Assembly: GCA_964444795.1 (NCBI GenBank)
Contig: CAYUIQ010000237.1
Location: 1-13,476 of the forward strand
DNA: 13,476 nucleotides
Source: JABMRP01 sp964444795
GTDB taxonomy: Bacteria; Planctomycetota; Planctomycetia; Pirellulales; Thermoguttaceae
Reading direction: 5' to 3'
A model generated the notes under the pieces. That model was not told the origin of the DNA and searched no databases. It saw only the letters and a program-made list of their open reading frames with translations. Every line of letters begins with the position of its first letter. Position 1 is the stretch's first letter. Position numbers and translations under genes: made by a program. Below are positions 1-6,348 of this stretch, in pieces.

Positions 1-3
1 TGT

Positions 4-59
4 CATGGGACGCGGACCCCCACCATGGCGAATTATAGCCGCCGGAAAGCGTGACGCAA
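4..59 (-). promoter_or_regulatory. Possible leftward promoter and gene start at window edge
   Basis: On the minus strand a perfect TATAAT hexamer lies at 37-32, with TTGCGT at 59-54 upstream (16-nt spacer, 3 of 6 matches to TTGACA). About 26 nt downstream of the -10, an ATG at 6-4 opens leftward out of the window, after a G-rich stretch that could act as a weak ribosome binding site. This would drive a gene beyond the left edge. No coding sequence can be checked, so it is only a suggestion; a perfect -10 can occur by chance. Confidence 0.3.
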
Positions 60-84
60 GCACCGGGCCGCCATACGGGCGCCG

Positions 85-196
<112 letters not shown>

Positions 197-223
197 AACG
201 GGCTGCTAGTTGACCCCCTCCCC

Positions 224-252
224 TTGCCAGCGGCCCGTGACCACCGGACAAT
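224..252 (+). promoter_or_regulatory. Sigma70-like promoter for the TIM-barrel gene
   Basis: TTGCCA at 224-229 (5 of 6 matches to TTGACA) is followed by a 17-nt spacer and GACAAT at 247-252 (4 of 6 matches to TATAAT). Transcription would begin near 259 and leave a leader of about 50 nt before the ATG at 309. The exact 17-nt spacing and the position support it; no experiment does. It may also drive the ATPase and Toprim-like genes, because the gaps between these genes are short. Confidence 0.42.
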
Positions 253-308
253 ACAGGCTCGGATTTTCACCCTTCTTTCGATACACCGATCCCCCAGGGG
301 AAGTTCTC

Positions 309-1322
309 ATGGCCGATACGCCTCGCGTGATTCTCTCCGGTTTTGCCGACGAAGCCGCCAACCAGAAGACGGCCGTGCAGCAGTTCGCCGCGTTTGCCGC
401 GCTGGGGCTCCAATACTACAGCATCCGCTTCGTCGACATCGGCTCGGGCATCAAGAACGTGATGCAATTGACCACCTCGGAAATCCAGAAGATCCGCCAT
501 CTGCAGGACGAATACGGGCTGAACGTCTCCTCGATCGGCTCGCCCATCGGCAAGGTCAAGCTGCTGGACGTCGACGACGGCACGAAGAATGAATACATCC
601 CCTTCGAGAAATACTTGGGCCGCGAGGTGAAGAAGGTGTGTGAAATCGCCCACGCCTTCGAGACCAAGCTGATCCGCGGGTTCTCGTTTTACCATCCCAA
701 AGGCAGCGACCCCCGGGAGCATCTTTCGCAGACGGTCGATCACCTCGGACACATTGCCGAGGAATGCCATCGCTCGGATTTGACCTTCGGGCTGGAGATC
801 GAGGCCAATCTGGTGGGTCAAACGGGTCAAATTCTGGGCGAAATCTACCGCCAAGTGAACCACCCGGCCATGGAGCTGATCTTCGACGCGGCCAACGTGA
901 TCGTGCAGGGCTACTCGCCGGCCGAACTGTTCGAGCAATACGAGGCGATGAAACCGGGCCTGGGCTGGCTGCACATCAAGGACTATCGCAACCCGCGTCG
1001 CGACGGCAAGGGCGGCCACGTCGACGAAGACACAATGGCCAACTTCGTGCCCGCCGACCGAGGCTACAGCGGCCACGAGGCCGTGCTCCGCGATTTCCGC
1101 CAGATACTGCCTTCGCTGGAGAAGAAGCTCCGGCGTCGCGGCGTGCCGGGCGTGTTCCTCGATCTGGAGCCCCATGTGAAGGGCGGCGGCCAATTCGGCG
1201 GTTTCAGCGGCCCCGACGGCATGGGTGTGGCCCTTCGCGGACTCTGCCGCGTGTTGGACTACGTCGACATCGACTACCACCTCCGCGACTTCGACGACAT
1301 CAAAGCCGCGCGAGGGTTTTGA
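309..1322 (+). CDS. Sugar phosphate isomerase/epimerase family TIM-barrel protein
   Basis: The 337-residue product fits the AP-endonuclease-2-like/xylose-isomerase-like TIM barrel family, whose members isomerise or epimerise sugars and related compounds with a divalent metal. Metal-ligand positions can be proposed in barrel order: E163 in GLEIE, D193 in FDAAN, H222 in HIKDY and E287 in LDLEPH. The substrate cannot be deduced; inositol or keto-sugar catabolism enzymes are relatives. The frame is open upstream from 210, but ATG 309 is chosen because AGGGGAA lies just before it and the preceding 33 codons look non-coding. There is no signal peptide, so it is expected in the cytoplasm. The next gene, an ATPase, begins 21 nt after the stop, so the two may share a transcript, although no functional link is evident. 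Confidence 0.85.
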   Translation: MADTPRVILSGFADEAANQKTAVQQFAAFAALGLQYYSIRFVDIGSGIKNVMQLTTSEIQKIRHLQDEYGLNVSSIGSPIGKVKLLDVDDGTKNEYIPFEKYLGREVKKVCEIAHAFETKLIRGFSFYHPKGSDPREHLSQTVDHLGHIAEECHRSDLTFGLEIEANLVGQTGQILGEIYRQVNHPAMELIFDAANVIVQGYSPAELFEQYEAMKPGLGWLHIKDYRNPRRDGKGGHVDEDTMANFVPADRGYSGHEAVLRDFRQILPSLEKKLRRRGVPGVFLDLEPHVKGGGQFGGFSGPDGMGVALRGLCRVLDYVDIDYHLRDFDDIKAARGF

Positions 1323-1343
1323 GCGGCAGCCAGGGATAGCCCC

Positions 1344-2504
1344 ATGTTCAAGCAGATCCGCCTCGAAAACTTCAAGAGCTTCGCCGGGCCCGGCGAACCG
1401 ATTCCCTTGGCCCCGGTGACGATCCTCGTCGGCGCCAACGCCAGCGGAAAGAGCAATTTGCTCGATGCGTTTCGGTTCTTGCAGGGTATTGGGCGGGGTC
1501 TAGATGTCGACGAAATTCTGACGGGGAAGTGGGCGGGGGAACACATGGTGTTTCCCGGCTTGCGGGGGGGGGTTCAGGAGGTTTGTTGGGCGGATTCGGA
1601 AGCTTTTTCAGTCGAAACGCTTGTGGAGCCAGATTCCAGCGGCTTCCACTTTGAACACCAAATAGCGTGCCGGATAGGGCCAAGACTGGGCATCCAACGC
1701 GAGAGTTGCGAGGCTCGCGGAAATGGCAAGCGGTTCAGTCTCGAACCGGCCGACCCGAACGAGGAGTCCGTGGTCCTGCGCAGTAGGCTCAGTAGCCTAG
1801 TGGACGACAGCGAGGAGAACGGCAGAGATCGATTCATCGCAACACGCCTGCTGAACTACTACGAGAAGATGCGATTCCTTGATGCCCGCCCCGAACTCAT
1901 GAAGAAGTACGTTCCTCTTATCGTCGATTCGCTGGGGGAACACGGCGAGAACCTCTCGGTCGTCGTCTACCGGATTTGTCAGGATCCACAGAAAAAGGAA
2001 CAATACCTAGACTGGATTACGGCGCTCTGTGCTCCGGCGGTGAAAGACATCCGGGTCTCGAAAACCGAAGGTGATGACGTCATGTTCCAGCTCGTCGAGG
2101 GTAACGGAACTGACAAACGGATCTCGGTGGAGAGCCTCTCCGACGGCACGCTCCGCTTTATGGGCATTTTGGCGGCCATGTTTAGGGCTCCGCGGGGGTC
2201 GCTCTTTCTGTTGGAAGAGATCGAAAACGGTTTGCACCCCACTCGGGTTCACCTGCTGGTCGAGCTACTGGAGCAATTTGCCCAGTCGCGTGGTCTGCAA
2301 GTCATCGCCACGACGCACAGCAGCCAGGTATTGCTCGAGCTGAGCCCCGAGGCGCTGGCCGACGTGGTCCTGTTCGCCCGGCCGGAAGAAACCGCCGGCA
2401 CCGTGACCAAACGGCTCGGCGACCTGCCCCATTTCGAGGAGGTTACGCAGAAGTCGAGCATCGACCGTCTGTTCACGACCGGCTGGATGGAGCGGGCCGT
2501 ATGA
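1344..2504 (+). CDS. ABC-like AAA family ATPase (AAA_21/OLD-type), partner of the downstream Toprim-like protein
   Basis: This 386-residue ATPase has the full set of ABC/SMC-like motifs. The N-terminal IRLENFKSF strand precedes Walker A GANASGKS (30-37). The signature motif SLSDGT is at 264-269, Walker B SLFLLEE at 286-292 with catalytic E292, followed by ENGLHP, and the switch histidine in ATTHSS is H325. The central part (about 80-260) is variable and includes a helical MRFLDARPE segment (176-184) seen in AAA_21 proteins. No transmembrane segment is present, so it is not a transporter ATPase. An AGGGA site lies 7 nt before ATG 1344. Its stop overlaps the start of the next gene (ATGA), implying translational coupling. 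Relatives are OLD nucleases, RecF-like proteins and AriA of PARIS. The central coding region looks less GC-rich than neighbouring genes (30 of 60 G+C at 1861-1920, against 41 of 60 at 961-1020 by hand count), compatible with horizontal acquisition. A 9-G run lies at 1564-1572. Confidence 0.88.
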   Translation: MFKQIRLENFKSFAGPGEPIPLAPVTILVGANASGKSNLLDAFRFLQGIGRGLDVDEILTGKWAGEHMVFPGLRGGVQEVCWADSEAFSVETLVEPDSSGFHFEHQIACRIGPRLGIQRESCEARGNGKRFSLEPADPNEESVVLRSRLSSLVDDSEENGRDRFIATRLLNYYEKMRFLDARPELMKKYVPLIVDSLGEHGENLSVVVYRICQDPQKKEQYLDWITALCAPAVKDIRVSKTEGDDVMFQLVEGNGTDKRISVESLSDGTLRFMGILAAMFRAPRGSLFLLEEIENGLHPTRVHLLVELLEQFAQSRGLQVIATTHSSQVLLELSPEALADVVLFARPEETAGTVTKRLGDLPHFEEVTQKSSIDRLFTTGWMERAV

Positions 2505-3073
2505 GCACCCGGGTGATGGTTATCTGCGAGAATCACCGTCTCGATCAACACATCATCAAGCCGGTGGTTGAACACCTCTTTCGCGATTTGGACCGTAAGG
2601 CGCGAATCGACGTACTCTCCGACCCGCCGCTGGGTGGTGTCAGTCAGGCCTTGGACAAGCAGACCGTTGGCCAGATCCTTGATGAGAACCCGATGATCGA
2701 TCTGTTCCTGCTGATCGTCGATCGGGACGGTATCGAAAGCCGGGAGAACAAACTTCAAGCGAGGCTCCGGCAGGCATCGGGCAGCGACAAGCGCATGGTG
2801 GGCTGCCTGGCCATCGAAGAGGTCGAAGTGTGGGCCCTGGCTCTCCACCGCGAAGAACTGACCGATGACTGGCAGCAGATCCGCGCCGAACGCGATCCCA
2901 AGGAAGTCTACTTCGACCCGTTGGTCAAGCGGATGGGTTGGCAGGAGAGCCTGGGAAAGGGGCGCGTCACCGCGATGAAAGATCTGGTGGGAAACTGGAG
3001 AAGCCTTATGGGACGGTGCCCCGAATTGCAGGGGCTGCGGCAAGACGTCAAGACGTGGTTGGAGGCGTCGTAG
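2501..3073 (+). CDS. Toprim-like acidic-motif protein coupled to the AAA ATPase (DUF4276-like)
   Basis: This 190-residue protein starts inside the stop codon of the ATPase gene (4-nt overlap), so the two are almost surely made together. The order of conserved-looking acidic residues resembles a Toprim fold. E10 sits at the end of the first strand (VMVICE) and is followed by an NHRLDQ turn. DLFLLIVDRDG (67-77) supplies the DxD pair D74/D76, and AIEEVEVWALAL (104-115) resembles the acidic, tryptophan-containing motif of DUF4276 proteins. In Toprim enzymes such residues bind Mg2+ for phosphodiester chemistry (OLD nucleases, primases, topoisomerases). I could not confirm a named family. There is no signal peptide or membrane segment. 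The likely role is effector or nuclease partner of the ATPase, as in two-gene OLD or PARIS systems; this is inference. The 3' end overlaps the convergent FHA gene by 26 nt. Confidence 0.72.
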   Translation: MSTRVMVICENHRLDQHIIKPVVEHLFRDLDRKARIDVLSDPPLGGVSQALDKQTVGQILDENPMIDLFLLIVDRDGIESRENKLQARLRQASGSDKRMVGCLAIEEVEVWALALHREELTDDWQQIRAERDPKEVYFDPLVKRMGWQESLGKGRVTAMKDLVGNWRSLMGRCPELQGLRQDVKTWLEAS

Positions 3074-5066
3074 CAACCTCCGTGGCTCTCTCCAGCCGAT
3101 TTTCCTCGGGCGGTTCGTCGAGCGGCGGCGTGGCGGATTCTGGTGCGGTCGGCGGCTTTTTCGGCTGCTTGTTCATGACTATGCGCACGGCCAGGATGGC
3201 ATATTGAAGTGCCCAGGCCGCGCCGCCCACGAGGCTCAGTACCCCGGCGTAGAGCAGCGAATCGGCGGAGCCGAAATATTGCCAGGCGGCCATCAGCATC
3301 GCGGCCGTCAAGAGCGATGCCGCCGCGATCCAGAGCTTGCCCCGCGAGCGCTGCCGCAATAGTCCTCGACCGTGCCGAGCGATTGCCGACTGGGCCGAGA
3401 TGTTGGCCACCTCGCGCATCGCCGCCATCGCGTCCGGCTTTTCGGGTGCCGGCCCGCGCGGAGTGTAAGTTCGGGGTTCCCCGGATTCGGGGGCCGATTC
3501 CCTGTCCGGCGTCGAGGGGGGCCCGGCCAGCCACGGCGACGAGGCCGAGGTGGACGCGTCTCCGTCGTTCTCCTCCATCGGCACGTCCGGCAGGGGCATG
3601 TAGACGCGGCCGGCCGTGCTGGAACCAGGCTGTCCGCCGGAAGCCGACCGCACGCGATCCATAAGTTGACTCATGTACTGATCGATCGACTCCTCCTCGT
3701 CGTCTTCTTCTTCCTCGTCGTATACGTCGCCCTCGATATCGTTGGGGTGGGCTTGTTGCTCCGACCGGCTGATCGCTTCGATTCCCGGGGCTTCCTCTCG
3801 ATGGTCCACAGCGGCCGCGGTCTCTGTGGGCAAGGAAAACAGGTCGGCCGCATCGATCGACACTCGGGGGGCAGCCTGTGTATCAACGTCCCGTGCTTCA
3901 ACGTCCGACCGTGTCGGCTCCCCCGGTGTCCCGATTTCCCGCCGAACCACTTCCCGTTGAACCACTTCCCGCTGAATCACCTCCGGCTGAACCACTTCCG
4001 GCTGAACCGCTTCCGGCTGAACCGCTTCCGGCTGAACCGCTTCCGGCTGAACCTTGTCTGGGTTGGCCTCTCGCTCGGCTTCCCATTGTCGACGTTCCTG
4101 TTCGAACGCCTCTTGCCGAGCGCCCAGGGTAGCCGTTCGGGCTTCCAGGTGGTCGGTCGATTGGGCCAGCCGTTTTCGTGCCTCTTCGCATTCGGTTTCC
4201 CACTGCCGGCGCTCGACTTCGAAGGCCTCCCGCCCAGCGGCCAATTCAGCCTCCAAGGCTGCCGATTGCTCGACGCTTTGGGTGGCATCCTCGCCAATCA
4301 CGTCCCGCTCCTGTTCCCACTGCCGCCGTTCGGCCTCGAAGGCTTCCAGCCGGGCATCGAACGTGGCGGTTCGCGCTTCCAAGTGGTCGGTCAATTGGGC
4401 CAGCCGATCTCGGGCGGCTTGCCGTTCGGTTTCCCACTCGCGGTGTCGTGCTTCAAGATCTTCCTGGCGAGCGTCTTGCTCGGATATTCGCGTTTCGAAT
4501 TGTTCGGTCCATTGGGCCAGCCGTTCTTGCTCGGTTTGCCGTTGGGCCTCCCACTCGCGGCGCCGTGCCTCAAGATCCTCTTGGCGAGCGTCCAGTTCGA
4601 CCGAGTGCTCGACCGAAGGCCGTGTCTTTTCAATCTCCTCAAGCAGCGGCAACTTCCCTAACGGGGGTTCGCAGCCCGACACAGAGTTCACCCCATCTGT
4701 AGCGGGGGTATCTTCTTGGGGGTCTTCGAGTATATCGAGCTCGATCGGACCGATACTCAACTGGTCGCCCGGAACCAGCGGCGCCTCGGCGAACGCCCGA
4801 CCGTTGATCCGCGTGTCGGGCGCCCAGCGACGGATGATCGTGGAACGGGCGCCTCGCAGAATCAGGCAGTGCAGGGGTCGAACCCCTCGGGCGCGGAGGC
4901 GCAGGGTGCAGTGCGGACCCGAGCCAATGGTGCATTTCGTCGATCGCAGGCGTACCACCTGCCCATCGCGAGACGATCCTCGCACGCGGAGAACCAAGTC
5001 GCCCCGCGCTGCGTCTAACAAAGTGTTGGAAACGGGGGCGGACGGTCGTGCGGATGTTTCGGCCAT
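3048..5066 (-). CDS. FHA-domain protein with coiled-coil repeats and two C-terminal membrane segments
   Basis: The 672-residue product begins with an FHA-like domain at about 22-113; TIGSG (46-50), the RINGR turn (86-90) and GDQLSIG (100-106) fit the phosphopeptide-binding fold. However, the usual SRxH motif appears only as RPLH, so phosphothreonine binding is uncertain. Residues 159-335 are a charged coiled coil built from about 4.5 copies of a 39-residue unit. Residues 339-375 are a VQPEx pentapeptide repeat, and 449-459 is an acidic run. IDQYMSQLMDRVR (461-473) and MREVANISAQSAIARHG (550-566) look like conserved short motifs. Two hydrophobic segments follow (about 579-597 and 604-629) before a proline-rich tail. 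No N-terminal signal peptide is seen, so the FHA end is probably cytoplasmic, and the protein may act as a scaffold linking Ser/Thr-kinase signalling to the membrane. The start has no strong ribosome binding site, but ATG 5066 places the FHA domain normally. Confidence 0.82.
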   Translation of the reverse strand: MAETSARPSAPVSNTLLDAARGDLVLRVRGSSRDGQVVRLRSTKCTIGSGPHCTLRLRARGVRPLHCLILRGARSTIIRRWAPDTRINGRAFAEAPLVPGDQLSIGPIELDILEDPQEDTPATDGVNSVSGCEPPLGKLPLLEEIEKTRPSVEHSVELDARQEDLEARRREWEAQRQTEQERLAQWTEQFETRISEQDARQEDLEARHREWETERQAARDRLAQLTDHLEARTATFDARLEAFEAERRQWEQERDVIGEDATQSVEQSAALEAELAAGREAFEVERRQWETECEEARKRLAQSTDHLEARTATLGARQEAFEQERRQWEAEREANPDKVQPEAVQPEAVQPEAVQPEVVQPEVIQREVVQREVVRREIGTPGEPTRSDVEARDVDTQAAPRVSIDAADLFSLPTETAAAVDHREEAPGIEAISRSEQQAHPNDIEGDVYDEEEEDDEEESIDQYMSQLMDRVRSASGGQPGSSTAGRVYMPLPDVPMEENDGDASTSASSPWLAGPPSTPDRESAPESGEPRTYTPRGPAPEKPDAMAAMREVANISAQSAIARHGRGLLRQRSRGKLWIAAASLLTAAMLMAAWQYFGSADSLLYAGVLSLVGGAAWALQYAILAVRIVMNKQPKKPPTAPESATPPLDEPPEENRLERATEVATTPPTTS
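3941..4053 (-). repeat. 15-bp tandem repeat encoding a VQPEx pentapeptide array
   Basis: About 7.5 units of 15 bp lie head to tail inside the FHA gene; on the plus strand the unit reads GCTGAACCGCTTCCG with variants. Units from 3986 to 4045 are nearly identical, while those at 3941-3985 have diverged. The encoded minus-strand peptide is a run of VQPEA, VQPEV and VQREV units at residues 339-375, likely an extended, flexible linker after the coiled coil. The 15-bp period keeps the frame, so copy number can change by slippage without breaking the gene. It is not a CRISPR array: there are no spacers. Confidence 0.9.
4064..4592 (-). repeat. 117-bp tandem repeat encoding 39-residue coiled-coil units
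   Basis: Residues 159-197, 198-236, 237-275 and 276-314, plus a partial unit from 315, align as 39-residue repeats. The shared pattern is an ARxExxExxRRxWE start, an RLAQ-x-TD/TE middle and an LEARTAT end. The similarity is visible in DNA: the stretch starting GTGGTCGGTC occurs at 4149 and again at 4383, exactly 234 bp (two units) apart, with closely matching flanks. Units 2 and 4 share the DHLEARTAT ending and units 1 and 2 share the DARQEDLEAR beginning. Unit 3 is the most diverged. This mosaic suggests repeated duplication and exchange among units. Confidence 0.85.
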
Positions 5067-5113
5067 GGTAGGCTCGGTCAGCGATGAGGCGGGAGACCCT
5101 AAACTCTCTCATG

Positions 5114-5142
5114 CGTTTAGCTTACGGTTTGCCACTGGTCAA
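5114..5142 (-). promoter_or_regulatory. Possible promoter for the FHA gene
   Basis: On the minus strand TTGACC (5142-5137, 5 of 6 matches to TTGACA) is followed after 17 nt by TAAACG (5119-5114, 3 of 6 matches to TATAAT). Transcription would start near 5107, leaving a leader of about 40 nt before ATG 5066. The -35 and spacing are good and the -10 is weak. Confidence 0.3.
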
Positions 5143-5475
5143 AGAAGGAGAGCCGGCCAGCAGCAGAGATTGGAGATTGGGGAAAAACGGGTGTATATCT
5201 GTGACGGTTCTGTCGATTATCCCGAAGATCAAGGATGTCATCAGTCGTGTGTCGGCGGTATGGACGGGTCATGGGATCCGGCCCAAGTGTCCCGCCCGAC
5301 CAAAAAATGAGAAGAAATTCGATAAACTTACTGACAAACCAAGGCGTTCGTTAACATATTCTCTACCAAGCACTTGCGGATAGGGCATGGAGACCGACAG
5401 CCGGCTGCCGTGGAATCAGAAATTCCCGCCCTCCGGTTGGGTTTGCATAGTATAGTTACCTTGCCGCGATTATCT

Positions 5476-5507
5476 GACCGTCGTCGGAAGGCGACCGCGC
5501 GACGGTC
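5476..5507 (+). promoter_or_regulatory. Hairpin in the leader of the DksA-like gene
   Basis: GACCGTCG at 5476-5483 and CGACGGTC at 5500-5507 are perfect 8-bp complementary arms around a 16-nt loop. The structure lies about 120 nt before ATG 5629 and just downstream of the TATAGT hexamer at 5451-5456. If that is the -10, the hairpin sits in the 5' leader and could act as an attenuator, a stabilising stem or an operator for a dimeric repressor. There is no U run directly after it, so it is not a typical intrinsic terminator. Confidence 0.4.
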
Positions 5508-5628
5508 AACGGCGGCGTGTGTTTCCAGGCAACAGAGTTAGGCAACTGTTAGGAGGGACGGCCAAGACTGGTCTCAGGGGGGTACCTGCGGCACGTCTTG
5601 ATCACCGGACCACCGAGGTGAGGCAATC

Positions 5629-6078
5629 ATGGTACGCAAAGACGCAATTCTCAGTATGCGAGAAGTCTTGGTCAACCGGCGTGACGCCCTGCGCAAGACA
5701 CTGGCGGGGGATCTCGGCCAACTCAAGGAGATCAAGGGCCAGTCGACCGGGGACGTGGTCGACGCGGCGCTGGACTCGGCGCAACACGAGATCAGTTCGC
5801 AATTGGCCGAGGTCGAGAGCCGGGAGTTGGCCCACATCGAGAAGGCCCTGGAACGGATGCGGCAAGGCCAATACGGCCTGTGCGAGGCCTGTGGCGTGAA
5901 AATTCCCATGGCCCGCCTCCACGCCCTGCCCTACGCGGTCTCCTGTATCGAGTGCCAGCGAGAAGCCGAGCGACAGGGGGGGTTGTCGGGTGCCGACGTC
6001 GACTGGAGCCGCCTGCTGGACTCCGGATCGGGTGACGCCGATCTGTCGATTAACGATATTGAGATCGATGTTTCTTGA
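5629..6078 (+). CDS. DksA/TraR family C4 zinc-finger transcription factor
   Basis: The 149-residue product has a long N-terminal helical hairpin (about 5-80) followed by a C4 zinc finger: C85 and C88 (CEAC), then C106 and C109 (CIEC). That matches the DksA/TraR pattern CxxC-x17-CxxC. DksA proteins insert their coiled coil into the RNA polymerase secondary channel and, with ppGpp, retune rRNA and amino-acid promoters. The tip carries D42-V-V-D45-A-A47, matching the DxxDxA motif needed for activity in E. coli DksA, so a genuine polymerase role is plausible. The C-terminal tail from about 120 is acidic and finger-free. The start is fixed by GAGGTGAGG at 5615-5623, 5 nt before the ATG. It is co-directional with the protease gene, but the 270-nt gap and a likely promoter suggest separate transcription. 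Confidence 0.9.
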   Translation: MVRKDAILSMREVLVNRRDALRKTLAGDLGQLKEIKGQSTGDVVDAALDSAQHEISSQLAEVESRELAHIEKALERMRQGQYGLCEACGVKIPMARLHALPYAVSCIECQREAERQGGLSGADVDWSRLLDSGSGDADLSINDIEIDVS

Positions 6079-6103
6079 TTCACGCGGCCAGGCTAGGTAA
6101 ACT
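6075..6103 (+). promoter_or_regulatory. Sigma70-like promoter for the HtrA-type protease gene
   Basis: TTGATT at 6075-6080 (4 of 6 matches to TTGACA) overlaps the stop codon of the DksA-like gene. After a 17-nt spacer comes TAAACT at 6098-6103 (4 of 6 matches to TATAAT). The start would be near 6110, giving a leader of about 240 nt before ATG 6349. Between the promoter and the gene I see no recognised riboswitch and no credible small gene. Confidence 0.38.
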
Positions 6104-6348
6104 AGTTGGGTGCGCCTGGTCTCCTCGGGGAGCTTCCGTCGGTGGTCAATCACCGGGGTCGTCTTCCTCTGGGGCCGGGAAGAGCGCCCGCCAAAGCGTT
6201 CTCCTGAAGCTACGAAGGCCTCCCCACGGGACGCGTCTCCACGAGACTGGGCACAATCGTCTTGGCCGATATGTCGTACCGGCGACGAAGACGTGCCGTG
6301 CCGGCGAGTAAACTCGGAAGTTTGTCTCCCCCCGTGAGGAGTCCGTCC

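Larger units (their letters stand above)
5067..5628. other. Divergent intergenic region between the FHA and DksA-like genes
   Basis: These 562 bp separate two divergent genes. A 99-codon plus-strand frame at 5084-5383 shows no recognisable domain, lacks a clear ribosome binding site and has an unconvincing composition, so I treat the stretch as non-coding. Around 5300-5370 the sequence is relatively AT-rich. A TATAGT hexamer at 5451-5456 could be a -10 for the downstream gene, but no good -35 lies at the right distance. A hairpin follows at 5476-5507. Confidence 0.6.

Noticed and set aside
267..1280. Long minus-strand open frame of 337 codons opposite the TIM-barrel gene
   Set aside because: Its translation is rich in H, V, D and A in a pattern typical of reading a GC-rich gene backwards, it has no domain, and the plus-strand product is a clear family member.
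3941..4592. CRISPR-like regular repeats
   Set aside because: The repeats are contiguous, in frame and encode peptide repeats; there are no unique spacers and no cas genes.
3372..5310. Two long plus-strand frames (3372-4661 and 4054-5310) opposite the FHA gene
   Set aside because: They are repetitive Phe/Leu- or Ser/Arg-rich translations produced by the repeats of the minus-strand gene, with no plausible start signals.
5084..5383. 99-codon plus-strand frame in the FHA/DksA-like intergenic region
   Set aside because: No ribosome binding site, no recognisable domain and an ordinary composition for random sequence; it overlaps the proposed FHA promoter.
5388..5456. 22-codon plus-strand frame that might be a leader peptide for the DksA-like gene
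   Set aside because: No ribosome binding site, no run of a regulatory amino acid, and it ends inside the proposed -10 region.
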